A stretch of DNA of 13,649 nt from Candidatus Krumholzibacteriia bacterium. GTDB lineage: Bacteria > Krumholzibacteriota > Krumholzibacteriia > LZORAL124-64-63. Shown here piece by piece: positions 7,194 to 13,649 of the stretch. The notes below the pieces were generated by a model, which did no database searches, had not been told where the DNA came from, and saw only the letters and a list, made by a program, of their open reading frames with translations. The DNA is taken from the NCBI GenBank assembly GCA_030590265.1, contig JAUUYW010000052.1, forward strand, positions 1 to 13,649, in the 5' to 3' direction. A program made the translations under genes and the position numbers. Position 1 is the first letter of the stretch. Each line of letters begins with the position of its first letter.

Positions 7194-8603
7194 TCAGCCG
7201 ACCGGATTCAAGGGACGCAATATTTCGGGGGCCTGATGGTCAGCTTGCTTCAAGGCCGGGTGCTCTGGGAATTGAGTCGTCACCCTGCGCCACCAACTGG
7301 CGGCGTTGTCCTGGAATTCCATTTCTTTCATCAAGTCGCACCCGCGCATCCAGCCCCGGTGGTTCCATTCGTTCTCGGTTATGGTTCGCAAATATAGTTT
7401 CAGGGCACGTTTGGGATCTCCGGCATAGCGGGAGCATTCGGCCATACCCAACCAGGCATAAGAATAGTCGGGATCAAGGCTGAGCGCCTGCTCAAAATAT
7501 CCAACCGCTTCACTGACGTGCCCACCCAGAAGAGCCAACTCTCCCAGATAACGCAAGGGATAAAGATCCAGAATTCGCCGGTCGATGGCAAATCCATCCG
7601 ACTCGGGAGCCCTGTCCAGCAACTCCTGCAGCCTGAACTGGATGTCGGATTCCATCTGTCGTGAGGTCTGGGGATTCATATCATCGCAATGCAATTCCAG
7701 GTATCTGATTTCCGCCGCCGCCGTTTGCAAAATCACCCGGGGATCGTTTGGAAAATGTTTTCCCACTTTATGGATCAGGTTGCGAGCTTCCTCCACCCGG
7801 TCCAGGGCCAGCAGCCCGGACGAAGATTTGATACCCATATCCGGCAACCAGCGCTGGGTCTGCAAATGCTTGGGATCTCTGCTCTCCATGCGCAGCCAGG
7901 CCGTGTGCAGATGCCCCAGTGCCACGGTCAATCCTGCGGTGGGCAAAACCTCTTCATCAAGGGTTTGGATGCCCGCGCAACCCATCTTGTAGGGAAAGTA
8001 GGGTTCGACGGGAAACTCGGCCATGGCCTTTTGCAGAATGCGTTGGTTGCGCTGACGCTTCTGAACCTGGGCGGATTGCTGGCCACCTTCGTGAACAATG
8101 GTCAGGTTGGTATCCTTGACTTGCAGACCTTCTTTTTCAGCCCACCAATTGAGGCTCTCGCTGATCTGTTCATAGATGGGATAGCTGTAGCGAATGGTGG
8201 GATCATTGCGGAACAATCTGATCATGGTGGAGTTGCGGCCGGCCTCTTCTTCGAGGGGGCTGGCCATGCGCAAACGGTACCCGGCAACCTTGGGATCGTG
8301 CAAAAGTCTTTGAAATTCCACCGGCCGAACGGGCTGGAGAAATTCGTCGGCATCCAGAACCAGGATCCAGTCGCTGAGGGCCTCGGCCAGGCAGGCGTTG
8401 CGGGCCAGGGAAAAATCGTCTTCCCAGGTCACATCCAAGACCCTGGCGCCATAGCCTTCGGCAATAATCCTGGTGTTGTCTTTTGATCCCGTGTCCACGA
8501 CGATCACTTCGTCCACCAGAGCCAATACGGATTTGATAGCCATCCCGATGGAAGCTTCTTCATCCCTGGCAATCAGACACAGGCTCACTGTCTTGCGATT
8601 CAT
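7194..8603 (-). CDS. Family 2 glycosyltransferase with C-terminal TPR repeats
   Basis: A 469-residue protein with an N-terminal GT-A domain of glycosyltransferase family 2: SLCLIARDEE (7-16), DEVIVVDTGSKDNT (31-44) and the metal/sugar-nucleotide DxD motif in LDADE (D84, D86). Residues about 348-408 form TPR repeats (YFEQALSLDPDY, GMAECSRYAGDPKRAL). This GT2-plus-TPR layout occurs in bacterial transferases that glycosylate proteins or cell-surface polymers; the acceptor here is unknown. No membrane helix is seen, so it is probably cytoplasmic. I chose the ATG at 8603 because the GT2 core begins directly after it. An in-frame ATG at 8642 would add 13 polar residues and sits in a hairpin loop. 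Neither start has a strong Shine-Dalgarno sequence. It is the first gene of the minus-strand trio. Confidence 0.85.
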   Translation of the reverse strand: MNRKTVSLCLIARDEEASIGMAIKSVLALVDEVIVVDTGSKDNTRIIAEGYGARVLDVTWEDDFSLARNACLAEALSDWILVLDADEFLQPVRPVEFQRLLHDPKVAGYRLRMASPLEEEAGRNSTMIRLFRNDPTIRYSYPIYEQISESLNWWAEKEGLQVKDTNLTIVHEGGQQSAQVQKRQRNQRILQKAMAEFPVEPYFPYKMGCAGIQTLDEEVLPTAGLTVALGHLHTAWLRMESRDPKHLQTQRWLPDMGIKSSSGLLALDRVEEARNLIHKVGKHFPNDPRVILQTAAAEIRYLELHCDDMNPQTSRQMESDIQFRLQELLDRAPESDGFAIDRRILDLYPLRYLGELALLGGHVSEAVGYFEQALSLDPDYSYAWLGMAECSRYAGDPKRALKLYLRTITENEWNHRGWMRGCDLMKEMEFQDNAASWWRRVTTQFPEHPALKQADHQAPEILRPLNPVG

Positions 8604-8628
8604 ATGCTGCGGATATTCCTTGTGTTGC

Positions 8629-8650
8629 GACTTCGAGTCCATTCGAAGTT
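8629..8650. repeat. Hairpin spanning the upstream ATG of the glycosyltransferase gene
   Basis: CTTCGA (8631-8636) and TCGAAG (8643-8648) are a perfect inverted repeat around a 6-nt loop, extended by an A-T pair (8630/8649) and a G-T pair (8629/8650). On the minus strand the loop holds the upstream candidate ATG (8642-8640). In the mRNA this would be a 5' leader hairpin if translation begins at 8603, or a start-codon hairpin if it begins at 8642. Confidence 0.4.
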
Positions 8651-8733
8651 CTTTTTGATTATCGGCCTTCAGGCCTTGCTATTTACACATTATTAGTGGT
8701 GATGCTGGGATTTGTTGTGACGGGGCCATCGCA

Positions 8734-8765
8734 GGGTTGCCAAACCGGGCATTCGGACCCAATAT
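8734..8765 (+). promoter_or_regulatory. Possible promoter for the methyltransferase/DUF116/UbiA operon
   Basis: A -35-like TTGCCA, a 17-nt spacer and a weak -10-like CAATAT (8760-8765) lie between the divergent glycosyltransferase and methyltransferase genes. Transcription from here would begin near 8772 and give about a 45-nt leader before the ATG at 8817. The -10 matches the consensus at only three of six positions, so this is a weak call. Confidence 0.25.
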
Positions 8766-8816
8766 GGAGAGGCATTGAAGCCACCAACCCGAAACGAAAT
8801 AAAGTCACCCGGCAAC

Positions 8817-9359
8817 ATGGCCATTAAAAAAAACAAAACGCACAACTCCTTAAACTGGACCAACTTGCCTGACGGTTTGCCTTCTGATCGTCTGCCTTCT
8901 TTCGCCCTTTTGGACAACATTCGCAGCGTTTGGAATGTTGGGTCCATGTTCCGCACGGCCGATGCCGTTGGTCTGGGCGGGTTGTTCCTCACCGGCATGA
9001 CGGCCACTCCCCCCCGCAAGGACATTGAAAAAACCGCCCTGGGCGCCACCCTCACCGTTCCCTGGGATTACTGGCAAGATTCCACCGAAGCTGCCCAACG
9101 CATCAAGGATCAGGGCATTGCCCTGGTGGCCCTGGAACAAACCTCCCGCTCGGTCGATTGGCAGGAATTCCAGTTTCCCTTCCCCCACTGCTTTGTGGTA
9201 GGGCACGAAGTCTCCGGAGTGAAGTCCGGCATTTTGGATCTGGCCGATTACGCCGTGGAAATTCCCATGGCCGGCACCAAACAAAGCCTCAACGTGGCTG
9301 TGAGTTTTGGGATCCTGGCCTATGAAGTGCGGCGCCGCTGGCTGGAGCAAAAATCATGA
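8817..9359 (+). CDS. SpoU/TrmH family RNA 2'-O-methyltransferase
   Basis: A 180-residue SPOUT-fold methyltransferase that should transfer a methyl group from S-adenosylmethionine to a ribose 2'-OH in tRNA or rRNA. All three family motifs are visible: motif 1 DNIRSVWNVGSMFRTADA, with its Asn and Arg; motif 2 VVGHEVSGV; and motif 3 IPMAGTKQSLNVAVSFGI, which forms the trefoil-knot SAM site. It has no N-terminal substrate-binding extension and is close to the size of a bare catalytic domain. The target nucleotide cannot be predicted. I chose the ATG at 8817, which lacks a good Shine-Dalgarno sequence. A TTG at 8775 preceded by GGAG (5 nt) is the alternative and would add 14 residues. The stop overlaps the next gene's start in ATGA, so it is translationally coupled to the DUF116 gene. 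Confidence 0.88.
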   Translation: MAIKKNKTHNSLNWTNLPDGLPSDRLPSFALLDNIRSVWNVGSMFRTADAVGLGGLFLTGMTATPPRKDIEKTALGATLTVPWDYWQDSTEAAQRIKDQGIALVALEQTSRSVDWQEFQFPFPHCFVVGHEVSGVKSGILDLADYAVEIPMAGTKQSLNVAVSFGILAYEVRRRWLEQKS

Positions 9360-9973
9360 AATTTCGCTCTCCCTGGCAGGGAACTCTCTTTCGCGAATCG
9401 GTGGCCATGCTGCGCTGGCTGTTGCGCCCCTTCGGGAACCTGGAAAACCATCTCGTGGAGCGCTTGACCTTGAGCCAGAACCGCCGGGTCATCAAACATC
9501 TGCAAAATTTTCCTGCTGAGAAACTGCTCTTGATCATGCCGCGCTGCGTCAAAAAAACCGGCTGCCAGGCTGATGTGAAAAATGGTCTGGAAGAATGTCT
9601 GCAGTGCCGCCGCTGCACCCTTGGGGATGTGGCCCAGCTATGCGATCATTTCGACATCGCGGCCCTGGTGGCTTTTCGCAGTCACATCGCTTTCGAAATG
9701 GCCCGCACCCGAAAACCGGATTTGATCATCGCCACCGCCTGCCACGACCGATTGATCAAGGCCTTGCGCGCGGTGCCCGATTATCCCGCCCTGCTGGCTC
9801 CCCTGACTGCCATGGATAAAATGTGTGTCAACGCCGGAGTGGATTTGCTTTGGCTGGAAGAACAACTGGCCCTCGTTTGTGGCCAGCAGAATGATCTACC
9901 TCAGCGACCGATTCCTTCCTTGACTGGTGAGTTGCCCGGTCAACAGATCGCCAGGATGGCTGACGGTCCGTGA
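9356..9973 (+). CDS. DUF116 family cysteine-rich protein
   Basis: A 205-residue protein whose cysteine pattern and core resemble DUF116: PRCVKKTGC (C64, C70), CLQCRRC (C81, C84, C87), C96, then RKPDLIIATACHDRLIKAL (C129) and a later C157. The spacing suggests bound metal or an Fe-S cluster, although no function is established for the family as far as I know. An amphipathic or partly hydrophobic N-terminal stretch (about 17-27) precedes the core, but there is no clear signal peptide. The start (ATGA) overlaps the methyltransferase stop and the end (GTGA) overlaps the UbiA-like gene, so three proteins are coupled. The family call comes from motif recall, not a search. Confidence 0.72.
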   Translation: MKFRSPWQGTLFRESVAMLRWLLRPFGNLENHLVERLTLSQNRRVIKHLQNFPAEKLLLIMPRCVKKTGCQADVKNGLEECLQCRRCTLGDVAQLCDHFDIAALVAFRSHIAFEMARTRKPDLIIATACHDRLIKALRAVPDYPALLAPLTAMDKMCVNAGVDLLWLEEQLALVCGQQNDLPQRPIPSLTGELPGQQIARMADGP

Positions 9974-10962
9974 GTTTTTCCCAACAAATGAAAGACGCTT
10001 GGCGCCTGACCCGTCCCGACCAGTGGACCATCATCACTTTTCAATTCATGGTTCCGGTCATGCTGGTGGCCCCCGCCGCTCGCGGAGGCGGCTGCTGGTT
10101 CAACCCTGCTTCGGGCGCCGTGCTGGCCACCGCCTGGCTGGTTTGGGTAGTCTTGCTCAATGGCGGCACCCTGGCTTTCAACAGCGCTTACGACAAGGAC
10201 ACCAGTCCGGTGGCCTATCTTCCTGATCCGCCCCAACCGCCATCCTGGCTGGCGATCGGAACGCTGCTTGCCATGGTCTTCGGCGCGGTTTTGTCCTGGT
10301 TTGTGGTGGGCAAGGCTTTTGCAGTTGTGGTTGGAATCAGCATTCTGCTCTCGGTCATGTATTCCCATCCCCTGGTGCGCCTGAAAGCCAAACCCGGCCT
10401 GGATCTGCTGGTGAATATGCTAGGGTATGGTGCCGGCACAACTTTGGCGGGTCTGCTGGCAGGTCAGGCGGCCTACTTTGGGGCCAGCGGCAACGCCTGC
10501 GCCGCCGGTGGATGGCGATTTGTCTCCTGGCCCGGCTTGCAGGGCACCATCAGCGAACAAATTCTGGCAGCTTTCCAGGGAGGATGCGGTTGGTTGGTGC
10601 TGGCCTTTGCCCTGCTCTTCGGATCGTTGTATCCCCTGACCCAGATTTATCAGATTGAAGAAGACCGCCGCCGATCCGACCGCACCCTTTGCACGGCTTT
10701 GGGAGTGAAGCCAGCCTTGTGGTTGGCCGTGGTCCTGGCTGTTTTGGCAGGGGTGGCCATGGCTTTGGGTCTTATGGAAAGGGGAACCGGTTGGGCTTTC
10801 GTTTTGCCGGCTGCCGCTTTGGCTGCCTGGATCGGACACCTGCTAATTTGGGTGGTCCGGGAAACGGGTTTGGAAAGTACCATTCAGGAAAAGAAAATGT
10901 ACCGGGCCTTGACCCTCTGGGCCGTGATCGACGCCGCCCTCATCGCTGCCTGGTACTTCTAA
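9970..10962 (+). CDS. UbiA-like membrane prenyltransferase
   Basis: A 330-residue integral membrane protein of the UbiA superfamily, which transfers isoprenyl chains to aromatic or other acceptors in quinone, haem, chlorophyll or lipid synthesis. About eight or nine hydrophobic segments are evident. The first Asp-rich motif is NSAYDKDTSP (N71, D75, D77). The second is YQIEEDRRRSDRTL (E230, E231, D232, D237), where the usual first Asp of DxEGD is replaced by Gln (Q228). SHPLVRLKAKPGLDLLVN (132-149) resembles the conserved loop after the first motif. The GTG start is chosen because it overlaps the DUF116 stop (GTGA); a Met codon six codons downstream (9988) is the alternative. No quinone or haem genes are adjacent, so the acceptor is unknown. 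It ends in TAATAA, 15 nt from the end of the convergent add gene. Confidence 0.82.
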   Translation: MSFSQQMKDAWRLTRPDQWTIITFQFMVPVMLVAPAARGGGCWFNPASGAVLATAWLVWVVLLNGGTLAFNSAYDKDTSPVAYLPDPPQPPSWLAIGTLLAMVFGAVLSWFVVGKAFAVVVGISILLSVMYSHPLVRLKAKPGLDLLVNMLGYGAGTTLAGLLAGQAAYFGASGNACAAGGWRFVSWPGLQGTISEQILAAFQGGCGWLVLAFALLFGSLYPLTQIYQIEEDRRRSDRTLCTALGVKPALWLAVVLAVLAGVAMALGLMERGTGWAFVLPAAALAAWIGHLLIWVVRETGLESTIQEKKMYRALTLWAVIDAALIAAWYF

Positions 10963-10977
10963 TAAGACGGCACCAAC

Positions 10978-12084
10978 CTACAGATGAACCCGCCGACGCC
11001 TGGAAATCTCCCCGGAAAACTGCGCCCCCAGAGAGGCAAACTCCGCCAGCACCTGATCAATGAGCAACGACTTTTCTTTCAGCGGCAGAAACGCTGATTT
11101 GAAACCATTCATGATCAAGGACAGAACGTCATCCTCACTCAGATTGTAGTTCTCCACTGCCAGGTCAAATTCCCTGGTCATGCAGGTGCCAGAGACAAGA
11201 CGGTTGTCTGTATTCAGAGTCACCCTCAGCCCTTCCTCCATGAACCGCAAAATAGGATGGCTCTGGTAATCGGGGATGGCCTTGGTTTGCAGATTGCTGA
11301 CCAGGCAAACTTCCACGGGAATGCGGTGGTCGTTGACCCAGTTCATGAGGTCCTCATCGGCGATCAAATTGGTGCCGTGACCAATGCGGTGAGCCCGGCA
11401 ATAATGCAGAGCCTGATGAATGGACTCGGGACCAAAAGCTTCCCCGGCATGAATGGTGATGTTGATGTTCTGATTCAGAACCCGCTGGAATGCTTCAATG
11501 TGATCCTTGGCCGGAAAGTCTTTTTCCGCCCCCGCCAAATCAAAGCCCACCACGCCACGGCCTTTCCAGCGCACGGCCAGATCGGCCAGATCCAAACTCG
11601 ATTCGGTGGAGATGTGGCGGATGCCGCAAATGATTTGCCCGGTGATGATGCCGTACTGCCGCCGGGCCTGATCCAGCCCCTTTTGCACCGCCGCCACGAT
11701 GCGGTCGTAGTCCAACCCGTTTTCGGTGTGCAACAGCGGGCTGTAACGCACTTCCATGTACCGCACATTTTCCCGGTGGGCATCTTCGGCCAGTTCGTAG
11801 GCGATGCGCGTCAGCTCGGGTTCTTCCTGCATCATTTTCAGGGTGATGTCAAAGACCCGCAGGTAATCCAGCAAACTCTCGCAGTCGTCGGGAACTTCGC
11901 AAATGGCGCGCACGTCTTCGAGGGTATTGAATTCATAACCGGTATCAAAACGCTTGGACAATTCGAGCACGGTTTCCAGGCGCAAAGAGCCATCCAGGTG
12001 AACGTGCAGGTCGGTTTTGGGAAGGGCGTGCAGGAAGTCCCAGGAAGGACGGGAAGAATCGGCAGAGCGGGAAGAATCGGCCAT
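10978..12084 (-). CDS. add: Adenosine deaminase
   Basis: A 368-residue metal-dependent deaminase converting adenosine (and usually deoxyadenosine) to inosine and ammonia, in the cytoplasm, as part of purine salvage. All active-site elements are present: zinc ligands H27 and H29 in TDLHVHLDGS, H212 in IHAGEA with catalytic E215, H236 in HRIGHGTNL, and D293 in LNTDNRLVSGT. The length is typical. The NTDNRLVS form, rather than NTDDP, is known among bacterial adenosine deaminases and does not argue against the call. The start ATG at 12084 has GAGG 7 nt upstream. The first 13 residues include a duplicated ADSSRS/ADSSRP from an 18-bp tandem repeat. It is transcribed alone. Upstream, a GATAAT hexamer (12142-12137) could be its -10, but I see no good -35. 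Confidence 0.93.
   Translation of the reverse strand: MADSSRSADSSRPSWDFLHALPKTDLHVHLDGSLRLETVLELSKRFDTGYEFNTLEDVRAICEVPDDCESLLDYLRVFDITLKMMQEEPELTRIAYELAEDAHRENVRYMEVRYSPLLHTENGLDYDRIVAAVQKGLDQARRQYGIITGQIICGIRHISTESSLDLADLAVRWKGRGVVGFDLAGAEKDFPAKDHIEAFQRVLNQNINITIHAGEAFGPESIHQALHYCRAHRIGHGTNLIADEDLMNWVNDHRIPVEVCLVSNLQTKAIPDYQSHPILRFMEEGLRVTLNTDNRLVSGTCMTREFDLAVENYNLSEDDVLSLIMNGFKSAFLPLKEKSLLIDQVLAEFASLGAQFSGEISRRRRVHL
12050..12081. repeat. 18-bp-period tandem duplication inside the 5' end of add
   Basis: CGGGAAGAATCGGC occurs at 12050-12063 and again, identical, at 12068-12081. The 18-nt offset keeps the reading frame, so the repeat encodes two copies of ADSSR at the N-terminus of adenosine deaminase, before the conserved domain. 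It is probably a recent slippage duplication without functional effect. Confidence 0.8.
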
Positions 12085-12413
12085 CAGAGATCCTCTAACA
12101 AAAAGAGCCGCAGGCAGGTGGGAGCGGATAAAAAAAATTATCGATGCGGGCGAAGAGTGACCATCCAGTGTCCATAAGAGCGACTCATTTCTCTTGGAAC
12201 CTTCAGATCAACTTCGAATTCTCCATCGACAACCAGCCAAGTCATCGACAAAAACCCGCATCGAAAAAGAAGAGGGAGATTTCCCTGCACATGAGCAAGG
12301 CATGGAAATCACCTACTCTTAAGTATACAGAATTATTGTACCCGATTGCAAGCCGGTTATGGCGATTTTGAACAAATAATCAATACCGCTCCTCGAAGGC
12401 CACAGAAAGGGCA
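12085..12413. other. Non-coding region between add and the secreted-protein gene
   Basis: This stretch between divergent genes has no supported coding sequence. It holds an A-tract flanked by GATAA/TTATC (12127-12142), and a perfect 10-bp inverted repeat, TCGATGCGGG (12141-12150) and CCCGCATCGA (12255-12264), 104 nt apart. The word CATCGA recurs, with CATCGACAA at 12224 and 12243, CATCGAAAA at 12259, and the inverted copy at 12141. A small hairpin AGGGA-GATT-TCCCT lies at 12273-12286. On the minus strand that hairpin is followed by CTTCTTTTT, loosely terminator-like. The add promoter should lie here, and possibly a regulator site or RNA; none can be proved from sequence alone. Confidence 0.4.
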
Positions 12414-12443
12414 TTGGACAAGCAATTGCTCAAACTGTATATT
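12414..12443 (+). promoter_or_regulatory. Likely sigma-70-type promoter with a palindrome in its spacer
   Basis: TTGGAC (12414-12419) and TATATT (12438-12443), separated by 18 nt, make a reasonable -35/-10 pair for the downstream secreted-protein gene, with a transcript start near 12450 and about a 45-nt leader. The spacer contains a perfect 10-bp palindrome AGCAATTGCT (12421-12430), well placed for a repressor. A small inverted repeat TTGCTTCAGCAA follows at about 12443-12454. Confidence 0.45.
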
Positions 12444-12494
12444 TGCTTCAGCAACCCCAGACCGTTTCGGGAGTTATACATGAGGAGAAAACCG

Positions 12495-13649
12495 ATGACA
12501 TTGGGCACAAACCCCAAGGTTTGGTCGATTTTATTGCTTGCCGTGCTGGCAACCTTGATTTGTGGCGTTTCCTGGGCGCAGGATGACGCTGATTTTGCTG
12601 GTGAATGGGAAGCCAGCTCCGAGGGTCCAAACGGCCAAGTCACAGTCATTCTTAAGCTTGAGAACAATGACGGTGTTTGGTCCGGCAGCATGGTTGGCAC
12701 TGCGGGAATATCCCGGGATATCCAAGGAATCCGCGTTACCGGCAATCGGGTTAAATTCGATATTCCTATACCTGAAAGGAATATGACTGCCAATTTCTCC
12801 GGAACTCTGGACTTGGAATCGGATATTCTGGACGCCAGCATCTCGGTGCCCAATATGCCGCAACAACAGGAATTGGAATACCATCGCCGTTTGACCAGCG
12901 CCAAAAGTGAAACTGGTAAGAAAAAATATCTGGTTGGCAGCGGCCCTGCGGGAATCTGGCAGGGGCGTGTTCGCGCTCCGGACGGGGAAGAAACCCTGGT
13001 CACTCTGACCCTGGAAAACGAAACCGGCGATTATACCGCCACCCTTGAAGATCCTTTTGTGGATGTGGTTCGGGGTCAAAATGTCAAAGTGACGGATACT
13101 TTGATCAGTTTCACCTTCCGGCCCACCGGGGCCGACTACCCCAGTCACTTCACCGGCACCTATATCGCCGCCGATGACCGGGTCAGTGGTTCATTCTCCC
13201 AACGGGGTGTCAGCCGGTTTGTCAAATTCAGCAGGGATCCTTCCACCATCATGCTGGGCACCACCGCCGACGGCCAGATCATCGAGCCGGCCCGGGTGCG
13301 CCACCAGCACAAACTTGGAATCACCGGCCGGCTCAGTTACTGGCCGGCCCTGCACATGGTCAAGGATGAGACCTACAACCTGAACGCCATCACCACCAGC
13401 CAATTGAATTTCGATGGCGCCATCCGCTATTGGATCATGGATAATTTCTCGGTTATGGTGCGCGGCTTCCGCGGCGGCCTTGGTTTTACCGATGACGCGG
13501 CAAAATTGGCCCAATTCGAAGAAATCGGCCTGACCAGCGAGAGTACCGTGAAGTTGGACGGTTGGGAATTTGGCATAACCGGATTTCTGGGCAATGCCAT
13601 CGGCGAAAATTCCCATTTCAACCCCTTCATGTCTTTTGTGGGCGGCAAG
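12495..13649 (+). CDS. Secreted protein with two beta-sandwich repeats and a putative outer-membrane barrel (3' end missing)
   Basis: An open frame of 385 codons continues past the right edge. The ATG at 12495 has GAGGAG 7 nt upstream; an in-frame ATG at 12480 overlaps that Shine-Dalgarno site and is less likely. Residues 1-28 are a Sec signal peptide (hydrophobic SILLLAVLATLICGV, likely cleavage after SWA). Two similar all-beta repeats follow: about 33-118 (GEWEASSEGPNGQVTV, then LENNDGVWSGSM) and about 151-247 (GIWQGRVRAPDGEETL, then LENETGDYTATL). Both have a G-x-W opening and end in an FxGTx strand with a lipocalin-like feel. After about 265 come alternating amphipathic strands (HKLGITGRLSYWPAL, YWIMDNFSVMVRGF) resembling an outer-membrane barrel. 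I do not recognise a named family; an envelope location is likely, the ligand unknown. Confidence 0.75.
   Translation, partial: MTLGTNPKVWSILLLAVLATLICGVSWAQDDADFAGEWEASSEGPNGQVTVILKLENNDGVWSGSMVGTAGISRDIQGIRVTGNRVKFDIPIPERNMTANFSGTLDLESDILDASISVPNMPQQQELEYHRRLTSAKSETGKKKYLVGSGPAGIWQGRVRAPDGEETLVTLTLENETGDYTATLEDPFVDVVRGQNVKVTDTLISFTFRPTGADYPSHFTGTYIAADDRVSGSFSQRGVSRFVKFSRDPSTIMLGTTADGQIIEPARVRHQHKLGITGRLSYWPALHMVKDETYNLNAITTSQLNFDGAIRYWIMDNFSVMVRGFRGGLGFTDDAAKLAQFEEIGLTSESTVKLDGWEFGITGFLGNAIGENSHFNPFMSFVGGK

Noticed and set aside
12127..12264. Inverted repeat region considered as an integron attC site, att site or replication origin
   Set aside because: There is no integrase or replication gene, no attC core consensus and no DnaA-box cluster; the repeat is too short for a transposon end and there is no target duplication.
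12273..12300. Hairpin AGGGA-GATT-TCCCT as an intrinsic terminator
   Set aside because: The stem is only 5 bp. On the plus strand there is no T run, and on the minus strand the T-rich tail is interrupted and would sit upstream of add, where no incoming gene is known.
12291..12371. A 26-codon open frame beginning ATG AGC AAG in the add-upstream gap
   Set aside because: The purine-rich GGGAG lies 12 nt upstream, too far and inside a small hairpin. The peptide has no recognisable feature and the frame is short enough to occur by chance.
12380..13148. Two antisense frames (207 and 205 codons) opposite the right-edge gene
   Set aside because: The plus strand there has a Shine-Dalgarno site, a signal peptide and repeated domains. 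The antisense frames also overlap each other and carry no motif.

Overview
The window looks like ordinary chromosome from a Gram-negative bacterium of mid-range GC. The right-edge gene has a Sec signal peptide and an apparent outer-membrane barrel. Most starts carry good Shine-Dalgarno sequences. An archaeal-type (type II) glyceraldehyde-3-phosphate dehydrogenase, a HAD-IG 5'-nucleotidase, a DUF116 protein and large TPR/SpoIIE proteins together suggest an under-sampled phylum, perhaps in or near the FCB group. That placement is inference only. I see no rRNA or tRNA genes, insertion sequences, phage genes or CRISPR arrays.

Layout, left to right. (1) 1-185, minus: the 5' end of a gene resembling the LpdD-like prenylated-flavin chaperone family. 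(2) 438-4678, plus: a membrane PDZ-7TM-GAF-SpoIIE phosphatase, then a membrane-anchored TPR protein. (3) 4685-8603, minus: three genes transcribed in the order family 2 glycosyltransferase with TPR, HAD-IG 5'-nucleotidase, archaeal-type GAPDH. They are spaced about 30 nt apart and probably form an operon. It converges with the TPR gene across only 6 nt. (4) 8817-10962, plus: SpoU/TrmH RNA methyltransferase, DUF116 cysteine-rich protein and UbiA-like prenyltransferase, joined by two 4-nt stop/start overlaps. (5) 10978-12084, minus: adenosine deaminase (add). (6) 12085-12494: a roughly 410-nt non-coding region with an inverted repeat, repeated CATCGA words and a plausible sigma-70-type promoter. 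(7) 12495-13649, plus: a partial secreted protein with two related beta-sandwich repeats followed by what looks like an outer-membrane beta-barrel.

Functional links. The nucleotidase and adenosine deaminase could act in sequence in purine salvage (nucleotide to nucleoside to inosine), though they are in separate transcription units. The SpoIIE-type phosphatase is probably the output of a signalling pathway, but no anti-sigma or anti-anti-sigma partner lies beside it. The tightly coupled methyltransferase/DUF116/UbiA unit is the most interesting arrangement here because two of its three members have no assigned substrate. I found no clear defence or mobile system.
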